Shown here in pieces: positions 25,680-34,308 of a stretch of 64,000 nucleotides of DNA. The DNA comes from an uncultured Clostridia bacterium (GTDB lineage Bacteria; Bacillota; Clostridia; UMGS1810), in assembly GCA_934463165.1 (NCBI GenBank), contig CAKSJG010000008.1:30664-94663 (forward strand). The letters run 5' to 3'. The number at the start of each line of letters is the position of its first letter. Position 1 is the first letter of the stretch. The position numbers were made by a program, and so were the translations under genes. The notes beneath the pieces were generated by a model. The model saw nothing but the letters and a program-made list of their open reading frames with translations. It did no database searches and had not been told where the DNA came from.

Positions 25680-26248
25680 TAATATTTTGATACCGCTTTA
25701 CCTGTTTTTACGTTATAATTAACCGTATATATCTTATTATTCGATTGATAATATTCTATTACCGCCGTATCATCTCCGACAGTGTGAATTTTTGAATAAT
25801 CATATTCAATCGTGTTATTTAAATAATACATTTCATCAATTTTATAAAGTTCAAAATTCCAAGATTGCGGTTCAAGAATTATGTCTCTCCCGTATAGTCT
25901 TTTAGCATTCCATTGCGCTGAACACGTTATCTTTTTACTGTATAAATCCACACTCACAAAATAAGCATGCCTGAAAAGCCCTATCCTGTCGGTATATATA
26001 AATTCAAATATTCCCTTATCTTTTTTTACATCATTTGCGGTAATACCGTATAACTTACATGAACCGTCTAAATGTTTCTCGGCATAGTCCTCGGCAATTA
26101 AACAAATCTCTTTAAATGATAAATCATCAAAATTTTCGAATTTATCAGTCTTTGGATATCTGCTGCACAATATAATAACCGAACTTACGCATATTAGGAC
26201 TACCGCACTAAGTATTATCAATATCTTTTTCATAATAAATTCAGTCAT
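25679..26248 (-). CDS. Small membrane-anchored protein of unknown function
   Basis: About 189 residues. A single hydrophobic segment near the N-terminus (KKILIILSAVVLICVSSVII) is followed by an extracytoplasmic region with no recognised domain, rich in Tyr, Asp and Lys. AGGA lies seven bases before the chosen ATG; an ATG five codons later is an alternative. The last ten codons (ending KAVSKY) recur as a remnant at 30421-30453, indicating that a paralogue once existed there. It is part of the array of small exported proteins transcribed leftward. Confidence 0.6.
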   Translation of the reverse strand: MTEFIMKKILIILSAVVLICVSSVIILCSRYPKTDKFENFDDLSFKEICLIAEDYAEKHLDGSCKLYGITANDVKKDKGIFEFIYTDRIGLFRHAYFVSVDLYSKKITCSAQWNAKRLYGRDIILEPQSWNFELYKIDEMYYLNNTIEYDYSKIHTVGDDTAVIEYYQSNNKIYTVNYNVKTGKAVSKY

Positions 26249-26357
26249 CACCTCATCCTGATTTTTGTCAAGGCTTTCACATTATCATAGACATATATCA
26301 AAAACATGAATCATTGTTTAAAATTCCGATGTTTTTTCAATGCAGTTATCTCTTTTA

Positions 26358-26759
26358 TTATTCAATAGTATTTGGATCCGGAGATGTTCTGAGCCATTTA
26401 TCGGGTATTTTAATGTTCATTTCATCACACTGATTTTGTAATTCTTCAATGCTGTCAAACGCTCCGTAAACCTTACCGTTTTCTGTATCTAATATGTAAT
26501 ATCGTTCATCAAGAATGTTATTAGCAAACACATCGCTGATATTTCTTGTGAATACATATCTCGAATCATACGAAAATTCTTTTAGAAATCCGCGAATTTC
26601 AGAAACAGTTTCATGAGTGCTTACATTGTTTATTACAATTTCATCGGAATTAATTCGCCACACCTCATAATTATTCGGAAGCTTATAACTCCAATCGTTA
26701 ACTCCGGCACATCCTGTCAGCGAAAAAACAAATATTAATACCATAATCAGTTTTCGCAT
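26358..26759 (-). CDS. Small lipoprotein next to the Rhs C-terminal module
   Basis: About 133 residues starting MRKLIMVLIFVFSLTGCAG, a lipoprotein signal peptide with lipobox LTGC. The rest is soluble and unrecognised. GAAAGGATT precedes the start. An ATG two codons earlier overlaps the stop of the Rhs-derived frame as ATGA, so the two would be translationally coupled. In polymorphic toxin loci the gene directly after an Rhs C-terminal toxin usually encodes its immunity protein, so immunity is the leading hypothesis; nothing in the sequence proves it. Confidence 0.65.
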   Translation of the reverse strand: MRKLIMVLIFVFSLTGCAGVNDWSYKLPNNYEVWRINSDEIVINNVSTHETVSEIRGFLKEFSYDSRYVFTRNISDVFANNILDERYYILDTENGKVYGAFDSIEELQNQCDEMNIKIPDKWLRTSPDPNTIE

Positions 26760-26761
26760 AA

Positions 26762-27567
26762 TCATAATCCTTTCTTTACGAACGTAACACTCCACGAATA
26801 TGGTGTTATATCACCATTCTTCTGCAAATCATATCCAAAATTGTTTAAATAATTGCTTATTGATGTACCCTCACGGTATTCATCAAAATTATATGTATCA
26901 CTTATAGTAATTTTAACTGAATATTCTATTTCTGTCCATGTCTTCCACAAAAATCTCTTTTTCACACTTTCCTTTCTAAACTCCATAGTATAATTTGCTT
27001 TTCCTACACCCAAATGCAAATCTAAATCTTTTGGATTTAAATCGTTTCCATAAAATGATATGCTATCTGAAAATATATGCGAAGATACAGACATGTTTTT
27101 AAATTCCCCTAATTTACCATTTACAGTAGCATTTAAAATTGGCGAAGAATCAAATGTATTTACAACCATTATATTATTTGTGTAATCCTGTGTTTTCCCA
27201 CCACCAAAAAATGCATCCCACAACATTAATGCCGCTACACCTTCATCTCCGCTTGGATCTTTATATTTTAATGGATTATTCCTACAATAAGTGTATAAAT
27301 TATTGCTCTGCATAATGGCATTTATATCAGGAATCTTTTTCTCATTATCGGCATATTTTTATCACCATAAATCATATTATCTGTATTCCAATGGGTATCC
27401 ATCGTTGTAAAGCAGCCTATTGACGGATCGTAATATCTGTTGCGAAGATATACAAAACCTGTTTCTTCATCAACATATTCACCGCAATATTTAAACGGAT
27501 TTTCGGTATCTGTTGTACTTGTGCTTTCCATATTGCCAAATGAGTCATATTCATAATAATTTTTCAA
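26762..27567 (-). pseudogene. Truncated, frameshifted Rhs C-terminal module
   Basis: The first part (27322-27567) reads YEYDSFGN, then FKYCGEYVDEETGFVYLRNRYYDPSIGCF, the RHS repeat-associated core. The second part (26762-27313) continues in another frame with MQSNNLYTYCRNNPLKYKDPSG, the end of that core, and then a roughly 150-residue variable C-terminal domain with YNFDEYREGTS and NGDITPYSWSV. Adding one A to the A5 run near 27352 joins both frames seamlessly. Upstream, a stop at about 27610 ends the frame, so the usual long YD-repeat body is absent. The C-terminal domain is the position of a toxin; its activity is not recognised. Confidence 0.75.
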
Positions 27568-27665
27568 TTCATTTGACGTGTGAGGTTTGAATGTTATAAT
27601 CGCATTGTCTTACAATCTTAAATACTTGAAAAGCAGATCAACAGTTTTATAAATCGGTACATGCT

Positions 27666-28520
27666 TTAGTCTACAGCCTGACTTTCATCCGCAAAAATTT
27701 TATAAAGCACTTTTTCTTCGCCGTCTTCTTTGTATAAAGCCGTGCAGTTTTTCATGTAAAAGCTTTTATCAACACTGCCCGTAATTTCTGTATCGCCAAC
27801 CTTTATTTTATCACCGGGCATTTTATTTAATTTTCCGTATGTAAAATCAATATCATAGATATTGTGTATTACCGGGTACGACCAATCAAATATAGCAGAA
27901 TACCCGACTCGCTGAATTGACGGAACAAACAGTATTTTTGAAAGAATATTTTCCACGTCATCTTTTGTTATAAATCTGTTGAAATCTTCATCTTTACTAA
28001 CGATGTTTTTTTCCGAAGCACATTTAATATATGCATCGGGAAAAACATCAATTTTATTTTTTTGAGAAATTATTTCCACATGCATATCATAACCGGCAAT
28101 TAAAAATGAAAATTTTATAAACTCTGAAAGAGTGCAATTTCTTTCGGGTTCAAAATTACCGTTGCCGACACCTTGAATTGATAAACGTTCACCAATGTAA
28201 TTAACCATTCTTATTTTATAATATAAAATCCCGTTAGTAACATCGCTGTACGGACAGTCGGCCAAATCCATTTCACACAGTTCATAACCTTTATAATAAA
28301 TGTTATACAATGTATCGATAACATTTTCACGCGTGATATATTCACTGTTTATGTTTTTAAGCAAATCGGGCTCAAGATCATCTAACACCTCAAGCTTTTG
28401 CGCATCGCTTAAATGCACATCTTCATCAGCATATGCCGCTGTGCCGAAAATTAATGAAATGCCCGGCACACTGCCGAATATTAACCCCAATGCTGTAAGC
28501 AACGATATCAATTTGTTCAT
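27666..28520 (-). CDS. Secreted protein with degenerate SLH domains
   Basis: About 284 residues. The signal peptide (MNKLISLLTALGLIFGS) is almost identical to those of the two roughly 600-residue proteins at 35-42 kb, suggesting a common origin of the 5' ends. Residues about 80-150 hold an SLH-like repeat (NGNFEPERNCTLSEFIKFSF), with a second partial one (VFPDAYIKCASEKNIVSK). SLH domains hold proteins on the cell wall. The C-terminus is unrecognised. AAAGGGG precedes the chosen ATG; an upstream ATG would add an implausible N-terminus before the signal peptide. Confidence 0.7.
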   Translation of the reverse strand: MNKLISLLTALGLIFGSVPGISLIFGTAAYADEDVHLSDAQKLEVLDDLEPDLLKNINSEYITRENVIDTLYNIYYKGYELCEMDLADCPYSDVTNGILYYKIRMVNYIGERLSIQGVGNGNFEPERNCTLSEFIKFSFLIAGYDMHVEIISQKNKIDVFPDAYIKCASEKNIVSKDEDFNRFITKDDVENILSKILFVPSIQRVGYSAIFDWSYPVIHNIYDIDFTYGKLNKMPGDKIKVGDTEITGSVDKSFYMKNCTALYKEDGEEKVLYKIFADESQAVD

Positions 28521-28695
28521 GTGTTTTCCCCTTTCATTATATAAGCCTGTTTTTCTTTGTAATGATTTAAGTTTTATCATACGAAAAGATGTAGACACTG
28601 CAACCTGCAAATAAATTGGTATATATAGTTTCAATTGAATTGTACACCTTTGTCATTTTTTTATTATTTAACAAAGGTGTACATTATATCTAATA

Positions 28696-29169
28696 CTAAT
28701 TATTATAATATCCAAAGAACATGTATCCAAATATATCATTATCGCATTTTGCCGATTCTATTTTATATTCGAATAACCCATCTTTTTTTATATTCATTTC
28801 AATCATACATTCACTTAAGGACTCTCCGTTGAAGTTCCCCATCAATCTGACAGACACCGCCTGCACACCGTTAACAAATTTATTGTTTCCATATCCGTAT
28901 GAACCGGTTTCAGAAATTTCAAACTTCTTTTTATCAAAAGCTCGTATCACATTACTTCTGCAATTTTTATATACAGTCTCATTATTTTTATATAAAATTT
29001 TAGTATTATCATTAAAGTAGCTATCCATTTCCCTAATATCATAATTACTTAGTACTTCGGCAAATCTTTTAGCACACTTGGTATCAACTGTATAATGGCT
29101 ATATGCATATAATATCATAAAACTTAAAAGCAATATAACACTAATAAAAGTCAATAAAATTTTTTTCAT
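28696..29169 (-). CDS. Small membrane-anchored protein of unknown function
   Basis: 157 residues with an N-terminal hydrophobic segment (about 4-24) and an extracytoplasmic part of about 130 residues. The fold size and the pattern (a helix pair followed by strands ending in a Lys/Asp-rich segment) are reminiscent of nuclear-transport-factor-2-like export domains, but I cannot assign it. GAGGA precedes the ATG. It belongs to the leftward array. Confidence 0.6.
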   Translation of the reverse strand: MKKILLTFISVILLLSFMILYAYSHYTVDTKCAKRFAEVLSNYDIREMDSYFNDNTKILYKNNETVYKNCRSNVIRAFDKKKFEISETGSYGYGNNKFVNGVQAVSVRLMGNFNGESLSECMIEMNIKKDGLFEYKIESAKCDNDIFGYMFFGYYNN

Positions 29170-29184
29170 TTATTATCCTCATTT

Positions 29185-29316
29185 CTACGGTACAAACTTT
29201 TTCCTTTTCCATCCGAATTTAATTTTCAGTCCATACAGTCTTGTAAGTATCGGATCACCCTCTTCGTGATCTCTTACACAATAATAAATCGGCTCGGTTA
29301 TTTTTTCAAAAATCAC
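29185..29316 (-). CDS. Possible 43-residue coupled ORF or gene remnant
   Basis: The frame begins with a GTG that overlaps the stop of the upstream gene (GTGA) and reads VIFEKITEPIYYCVRDHEEG, ending KRKKFVP. The sequence looks protein-like (YYCVRDHEEGDP, LTRLYGLKIKFGW), but there is no Shine-Dalgarno site and no signal peptide. It may be the 3' end of a lost gene, as elsewhere in this array. Confidence 0.3.
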   Translation of the reverse strand: MIFEKITEPIYYCVRDHEEGDPILTRLYGLKIKFGWKRKKFVP

Positions 29317-29855
29317 TTGCTGTTTTTCAGCTTATTTAATATCTCTTTTTCGCTTTTCGAAAATTCACTGTAATCAGAAAGATATTTAATATTTTTGCTT
29401 TCTGTTTTTTCACCGCTTGAATCAACTTCCGTTCCTTCCGCTGACTTATTTTTAAAATTTGTTATAAATACACGGCATATTTTATTTTTATCAATTACCG
29501 CGCAGCCGTCATCAGACACAACATACAACTTATTGTCCAACACCTTTTGCGCTCTGACTCTGTACAAAATCGTATCGCATTCATTCTCTGTATCTATAAC
29601 CAAATCGTTCCCATCCGTAGAATGAAATATTTCATACGTGTTTTCCCAAATAATCACAGTGTCTTTTCCTCTGACCAATTCACCGTTTGCGATTTTTTCT
29701 TCACGTTCTTTTTCTTCAAGATAGAATTGATAACTCACAAAATCCAAAACTCTGTTTGATAAATATGAAAATATATTTTTCGCATTAAATACAGCCGTTA
29801 TCAGCACTACAGCAATTATTATACTTGAAATTAAAACTGCGCCACGTACTCTCAT
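29313..29855 (-). CDS. Membrane-anchored protein with charged stalk, unknown function
   Basis: 180 residues. An N-terminal hydrophobic anchor (about 6-27) is followed by a helical Glu/Lys-rich segment (EEKEREEKIANGE), a beta-rich region (about 65-135) and a polar Ser/Glu/Lys tail. TGAGGTAAAATAT precedes the start. No family recognised. A 43-codon frame overlaps its stop codon. Confidence 0.6.
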   Translation of the reverse strand: MRVRGAVLISSIIIAVVLITAVFNAKNIFSYLSNRVLDFVSYQFYLEEKEREEKIANGELVRGKDTVIIWENTYEIFHSTDGNDLVIDTENECDTILYRVRAQKVLDNKLYVVSDDGCAVIDKNKICRVFITNFKNKSAEGTEVDSSGEKTESKNIKYLSDYSEFSKSEKEILNKLKNSK

Positions 29856-29914
29856 ATATTTTACCTCAAATAAATTTACACTCTTTTGATAATTGTGATC
29901 CTTCTGATTTCGTC

Positions 29915-30400
29915 TTATTTAAGCAAATAATGCATAGCTTTCAACCAATCAAAATCATAAATTGTAAGATATCCCTTCGGGACATAATATTTTCTTAATG
30001 ATGTTCTTTTTATGGGATAAACTATGTTCCAATTTTTTGCTTCAATCCTATAAATGGAAAAAACATCATCATTTACAATATTTTTCTTATTATCAAATTC
30101 AATTACAAATTTATTGATATATTTATCTTTGTCTAAAAACTGATTAACTTTGTCAAAATCCGATCCGGAAAGAATTTTATCGGGAGATTTTCCGTTTATT
30201 ATGTAACCGTCTTTTAATTCCGATGCACTTTTATCATTAATTTTGCATCTTGCCCATGAGACACCGTGTGATAATTTTGGCAGATTAACAAAGGAGTATT
30301 CTGACTTTACATCTTTAACAGCAAACTTTACAGGTATAAAATCTAAAATTATTAAAAATGCAATTATATAAATCAATATTTTAAGCAAACGCTTTATCAT
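29915..30400 (-). CDS. Small membrane-anchored protein of unknown function
   Basis: 161 residues with an N-terminal anchor (LLKILIYIIAFLIILDFIPV) and a soluble domain with several aromatic residues (FVNLPKLSHGVSWARCKIND). AAAGGATG precedes the ATG. No known family is apparent. The 3' end of an unrelated array gene is fossilised directly upstream at 30421-30453. Confidence 0.6.
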   Translation of the reverse strand: MIKRLLKILIYIIAFLIILDFIPVKFAVKDVKSEYSFVNLPKLSHGVSWARCKINDKSASELKDGYIINGKSPDKILSGSDFDKVNQFLDKDKYINKFVIEFDNKKNIVNDDVFSIYRIEAKNWNIVYPIKRTSLRKYYVPKGYLTIYDFDWLKAMHYLLK

Positions 30401-30420
30401 AGAATCACATCCTTTGTTAA

Positions 30421-30453
30421 TTAATATTTTGATACCGCCTTATATGTTTTTAC
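30421..30453 (-). pseudogene. Eleven-codon 3' remnant of a paralogue of the 25679-26248 gene
   Basis: The frame reads VKTYKAVSKY-stop, matching VKTGKAVSKY-stop at the end of the 25.7-kb gene. A further 35 bp downstream-flank resemblance (30455-30490) matches sequence near 26284-26325. Too short to be functional. Confidence 0.6.
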
Positions 30454-30481
30454 ACTATATATCAAAACAATGAATCGTCAT

Positions 30482-31048
30482 TTAAAATTCTGCTGTATAC
30501 CACTGCTTTTTTATTTTATCTATGCCGGCATTTAACCTGAAATCCTTTGACGAAAAATTATCATTCGGTGAGTATATAACCGCCCTCGTTTTAAAAAATC
30601 CACAGCGGATATAAAACAAAATTTCCTTTTTATCCGCATTAAACCTGACTCTGGAATTATGAGATGTCAATCTGTATTTTATAGGTAAAGTATATATATC
30701 CTCATTAATACGGCATGAGTCAAGCTTTCCGTATTCAAACATAGTAAAAACTTCATTTCTTGTTTTTTCATGAAGCGTTATATCTGCTTTGGTATATACG
30801 GTTGTATACGGCAACACATAAAAAAACGAAATTAACAAAACAGAAACCGCGAGCAATAACACAGAACGTTTCCCGCCATTTTTTCTAAAAACCGTACATA
30901 CTCCCAATATTAAAATTAATGTTAATATCAGTCCTTCAACAATATACAGCATTAACAAAATAAATGAACTATATTGTCCATATGCAAAGTCAAATTTTAA
31001 ATAATCTAAAACAAACAAAACTATAATAGCTATAATCAGTTTTCGCAT
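30482..31048 (-). CDS. Small multi-pass membrane protein of unknown function
   Basis: About 188 residues. Three hydrophobic segments lie in the first 100 residues (around 3-15, 25-48 and 60-80), followed by a soluble C-terminal half of about 100 residues. The start at MRKLIIAI has AAGGGG upstream. The sequence around the start (AAAAGG..., then ATGCGAAAA) is shared with the genes starting at 26759 and 33002 although the proteins differ, another sign of module shuffling. Function unknown. Confidence 0.6.
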   Translation of the reverse strand: MRKLIIAIIVLFVLDYLKFDFAYGQYSSFILLMLYIVEGLILTLILILGVCTVFRKNGGKRSVLLLAVSVLLISFFYVLPYTTVYTKADITLHEKTRNEVFTMFEYGKLDSCRINEDIYTLPIKYRLTSHNSRVRFNADKKEILFYIRCGFFKTRAVIYSPNDNFSSKDFRLNAGIDKIKKQWYTAEF

Positions 31049-31097
31049 AATTATAACCCCTTTTGATAAATGCAACACCGAAACAGATTTAACCGCA

Positions 31098-31565
31098 CTA
31101 CATATCATCCGTTATACAGATTTTACTCACCTTGTCATTTTCATCAAAGTAAAACAAAACCCAATTGTTATAATCTATTATTCGTATTTCATCCGAGGGC
31201 ATGTCTTTGGCTTTCTTAATGTGCCTGTATACGCTTTCTATCTTTTTTCGCGATGTTCCTACACCTATCTTCCACCACCCAAACCTATATTGACTGCCGG
31301 TTACTTCCACTCGTCTGAATGCCGATGAATGAAGCGGAGTTTCAAAAACTATATTAAATCCATCATAATTTACCTGCCAATCATCATCGACTTTTATCAC
31401 CATTTGCGGTTCTCCCAAGTCCTTAACAATATCTTCATACATATATTTGTTATCTATTCCCACAGAAGAATAATAATTAAATTGATATATAGACGGGTGA
31501 AAAATTTCATAAACTAATGCAATCAGCGTTAAAATTATAAAAGCAATCTTAATTTTCTGCTTCAT
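31098..31565 (-). CDS. Small membrane-anchored protein of unknown function
   Basis: About 155 residues. One N-terminal anchor (about 6-24) is followed by an extracytoplasmic domain with VKDLGEPQMVIKVDDDW and a pattern GVGTSRKKIESVYRHI resembling the SmpA/OmlA or BLIP-like 'small protein with GxxxxxVxxxxG' fold, which is only a guess. AGGAGGG lies upstream of the chosen ATG. It overlaps no gene but lies only 50 bp from the next. Confidence 0.6.
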   Translation of the reverse strand: MKQKIKIAFIILTLIALVYEIFHPSIYQFNYYSSVGIDNKYMYEDIVKDLGEPQMVIKVDDDWQVNYDGFNIVFETPLHSSAFRRVEVTGSQYRFGWWKIGVGTSRKKIESVYRHIKKAKDMPSDEIRIIDYNNWVLFYFDENDKVSKICITDDM

Positions 31566-31600
31566 GTTCCCTCCTAAGATTATTTTATAACGAAAAATAA

Positions 31601-31915
31601 TCAATGTCTGCCGCAAATATGAAGTATTATCTTTATCACACAGCAGGCTGTCAATACAATAAACATTACCATAAATACCGGAACAAAATACAACGGAATA
31701 AAAAGATTATCCGGTGTATTGCTTACAATGAGAATAACCATACTTAAAACAGCCGAAATAAAGCTTATTAAAGTTGAATATGCCAATATTTTAAAATTCT
31801 TTTTTATTAGCATTGCAAATGAAATTATTACAGCAGAAATTATTCCTGCTATACTTGCCGCATTGTTAAACAACCTTAATATTCCAATCAAATAAAGTTT
31901 TATTTCTCCCAACAT
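31601..31915 (-). CDS. Small three-segment membrane protein
   Basis: 104 residues, with hydrophobic segments at about 15-37, 43-63 and 70-98 and almost no soluble part. GGGGG lies ten bases upstream of the ATG. Function unknown; a membrane protein of this size next to lipoproteins could be an immunity or resistance factor, which is inference only. Confidence 0.55.
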   Translation of the reverse strand: MLGEIKLYLIGILRLFNNAASIAGIISAVIISFAMLIKKNFKILAYSTLISFISAVLSMVILIVSNTPDNLFIPLYFVPVFMVMFIVLTACCVIKIILHICGRH

Positions 31916-31944
31916 CAGTCTATAACCCCCGAGTTCTTAGCAAA

Positions 31945-32445
31945 TTAATTATCATATTCGGCGCAATAGTAATAAAAATCTGTATTGTCAATCTTCTGCA
32001 ATGTCTGTCGGATCACATTCTGAGAGGACACATCGGGTTCTTTTTCAGGTGAGTATATAATCCCGGAACTGCCCGATAAGCAACCGATATCACAAAAAAC
32101 GTAACCGTATTCCTTTTTTACCCTTATGAAATCATTTGACTTTAATGTTTTCAGATATTCAATGAGTTTTTCATCCGTAATTTTAATACTTTCATTATTT
32201 GATTCGGACTCGCTGCCGTCATTTTTATAAATATTTATAGATTTTGATGAATCAAACAATTCAATTTCAACTGATTCACTATCAAAATTATAAATTGCAT
32301 CGCACACGTATTCCAACTCTGCTTTATTACTGTGATAAATTTTTTTGACTTGTCCATAATTTCGCGGAAATACAAAAAGTGCAATTTTATATAAAATCAA
32401 ACAAATAATTACACATACAAAGGGTATTACAATAATTTTTTTCAT
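31945..32445 (-). CDS. Small membrane-anchored protein of unknown function
   Basis: 166 residues with an N-terminal anchor (IIVIPFVCVIICLILYKIAL) and an extracytoplasmic domain containing a Ser/Glu/Asn-rich loop (GSESESNNES) and two Cys in FCDIGCLSG that could form a disulfide. No family recognised. Around 32470-32540, just upstream, a 20-codon coding-like remnant (ending EEENRDII) is seen in the same direction. Confidence 0.6.
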   Translation of the reverse strand: MKKIIVIPFVCVIICLILYKIALFVFPRNYGQVKKIYHSNKAELEYVCDAIYNFDSESVEIELFDSSKSINIYKNDGSESESNNESIKITDEKLIEYLKTLKSNDFIRVKKEYGYVFCDIGCLSGSSGIIYSPEKEPDVSSQNVIRQTLQKIDNTDFYYYCAEYDN

Positions 32446-32606
32446 GGCTTTATATCACACCTATATGATTTAAATTATGTCTCGGTTTTCTTCCTCAAGA
32501 ATTTTATTCGCCGCATTTTCTTCGTTCTTTCAATGCATTAAGCCGTACAGTTTTTCTGACATAGCTCTTTATTATCTGTAAATTTTAGCACATAACTGTC
32601 TTTCTA

Positions 32607-33002
32607 TTACGGCTTTTCAATAACATCCGTAACAACCCATATACCGTCCTTTTTCTCTATATACCATTTAGCATAAATATTCGATGAACCGTATATAAGA
32701 TCACCGTGTTTGTTAAATAATTTGCAGTCATATTTAATAAACATTACACCCTTATGGAAATTGTGAATTACAAATAATCTTTTTGCCTTTATATCCGTTT
32801 CAGATACCCCTTCACTGTATAAATCACTCTTGTTATAATATCTGTACAGCTCGGTATTTTCTATAATGTTTGAGGTGACACTGTTATTAATACAATTATA
32901 AAAATCATCTATAACAGCATCTGTATCATGCAATATAATACTATATGTAACACTAAGCAAGACAATTATTGTTACTATGATTATTAATACTGTTTTTCGC
33001 AT
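32607..33002 (-). CDS. Small membrane-anchored protein of unknown function
   Basis: 131 residues, starting MRKTVLIIIVTIIVLLSVTY, an N-terminal anchor. The soluble region (VIDDFYNCINNSVTSNI ... KWYIEKKDGIWVVTDV) has the layout of nuclear-transport-factor-2-like domains such as those in DUF4878 lipoproteins. The AAAAGGAG site supports the start. Its 3' third and 3' flank are duplicated at 25505-25679. Confidence 0.65.
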   Translation of the reverse strand: MRKTVLIIIVTIIVLLSVTYSIILHDTDAVIDDFYNCINNSVTSNIIENTELYRYYNKSDLYSEGVSETDIKAKRLFVIHNFHKGVMFIKYDCKLFNKHGDLIYGSSNIYAKWYIEKKDGIWVVTDVIEKP

Positions 33003-33085
33003 AATTGCAGCTCCTTTTGATAAATGCAGCACCGTAATATAAACATCATATTCATCACTGTCACTTATCTCACATTAAATAATCT

Positions 33086-33247
33086 TTATGGATGCTCTCT
33101 TGTCATTGCGTACGAACCCAACAGCCAATCAGCATATTCTTTAGCATAACACTCTTCTTCATCATCTGTCATATCATCGTCATTAATCCAACAAAAATAA
33201 TGTGTAAGTTCATGTGCAACAGAATTTAATATTCCGGCAATTTGCAT
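33086..33247 (-). pseudogene. HExxH-motif peptidase-like fragment
   Basis: About 53 residues reading MQIAGILNSVAHELTHYF, then a stretch with EEECYAKEYADWLL. HELTH plus a Glu-rich, Ala/Leu helix about 20 residues later resembles the zinc site of ImmA/IrrE-type (DUF955) or related metallopeptidases, but the N-terminal half of such a domain is absent and no Shine-Dalgarno site is evident. A longer reading would start inside the preceding gene. Most likely a remnant. Confidence 0.5.
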
Positions 33248-33263
33248 TGTCTTTTTCTTAAGT

Positions 33264-34169
33264 TTATTTCTGCGGCACTTTAATTTTACTGTATGTTTCA
33301 TCATCTACATTTCTGTAAAAGATATCATCATCCAAAACAATAATATTCACAATATTTCCGCCGACCAACCGTTTTTTGACACTGCCGTCATAACTTATAC
33401 AATACAAATCTCCTCCGTCACTTTGATTTCTGTAAATTATCCAATCCTTATGCAGATTTAAGTTCCAGCATTTATCGCTGCAAATCTCTGCTTCTGTTTC
33501 TGATTTCAAATCATAAGAAAATATATGTCCGCCTCTGGAATCATCACTGTAATAAAGCTTTCCGGCATTGATATCTATATTAGTTCCCAATGAATTTACA
33601 AGCGTCTTTTTCCCTGTTCCGTCAATATTTATGCTGCAAACCGTATTATCTTCCATGTTACCGAAATAAATTACATTGTCATATATGCAAAAATCATAAG
33701 TGCTATTACAAAGTATTTTTTTGTTTCCGCCGTCTAAATCTATTCTGCAAAGCTTTCCCCAATCATCATCCTCCGACAATCTGTAAAAAAGATATTTGTC
33801 ATACCGTATCAGGTTATATGAATTATCATTTGAAAGCTTCTCTTTATTTTTCCCGTCGGTTGTAACGCGATATATTTTTCCCGGTGAACCGGAAACGTAA
33901 TAAATATAGTCACCGCAAATATTCAGATTATAAAAGTAGTGATTCCCGCTTAATTTCTTTTTGTTTTCTTCATTTTTGTCCATGACATATAAATTGTCAT
34001 AATCATCTTTATTTGCAAAATAATATTTACCGTTGTATTCTGTTATGTATCCGTCATTGTGAATATTACCGGCTCTTTCAACCCTGAAATTTTTTTCAGC
34101 TTCCGTATATCCGTTGCCGCAAGCTGAAAATGTTAATATAACAGCTAATATATATAATAATTTTCTCAT
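33264..34169 (-). CDS. Lipoprotein with DUF5050-like repeats
   Basis: 301 residues. A lipoprotein signal (MRKLLYILAVILTFSACGNG) is followed by about six repeats of a YFxN...LYxMDKNG-type unit (for example YYVSGSPGKIYRVTTDGKNK and YFGNMEDNTVCSINIDGTGK), the DUF5050 pattern that builds a beta-propeller. Such proteins are exported sensors or adhesins of unknown ligand. GGGAG precedes the start. It is the first gene behind the Agr-type promoter unit at 34241-34308 and so heads the leftward small-protein array. Confidence 0.75.
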   Translation of the reverse strand: MRKLLYILAVILTFSACGNGYTEAEKNFRVERAGNIHNDGYITEYNGKYYFANKDDYDNLYVMDKNEENKKKLSGNHYFYNLNICGDYIYYVSGSPGKIYRVTTDGKNKEKLSNDNSYNLIRYDKYLFYRLSEDDDWGKLCRIDLDGGNKKILCNSTYDFCIYDNVIYFGNMEDNTVCSINIDGTGKKTLVNSLGTNIDINAGKLYYSDDSRGGHIFSYDLKSETEAEICSDKCWNLNLHKDWIIYRNQSDGGDLYCISYDGSVKKRLVGGNIVNIIVLDDDIFYRNVDDETYSKIKVPQK

Positions 34170-34240
34170 GGGCTTATATCACTCCCGCTTTTATTTTATA
34201 ACTGAAAACAATCAATGTTTGCTGCCTACACTATAAACTA

Positions 34241-34308
34241 ATCATACATGATTTTTAATCAAAAATCAAGCTTTTGTGACAAAATGCAGATTTTTGTGAC
34301 AACTTGCA
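34241..34308 (-). promoter_or_regulatory. Agr-type regulated promoter unit, copy a
   Basis: Minus-strand order: two direct repeats (reverse complements of TTTGTGACAACTTGCA at 34293-34308 and TTTGTGACAAAATGCA at 34273-34288, period 20 bp), then -35 TTGATT (34264-34269), a 17-bp spacer and -10 TATGAT (34241-34246). It precedes the DUF5050 lipoprotein gene by about 70 bp. The layout, two sites two helical turns apart immediately upstream of -35, is that of LytTR-activated promoters such as agr P2/P3. The link to the regulator at 45848 is inferred. Confidence 0.7.

Noticed and set aside
27322..27380. Programmed -1 frameshifting in the Rhs frame
   Set aside because: The A5 stretch is not a canonical slippery heptamer in this phase, there is no clear downstream stimulator, and the 5' body of the gene is missing, so decay or a base-call error is simpler.
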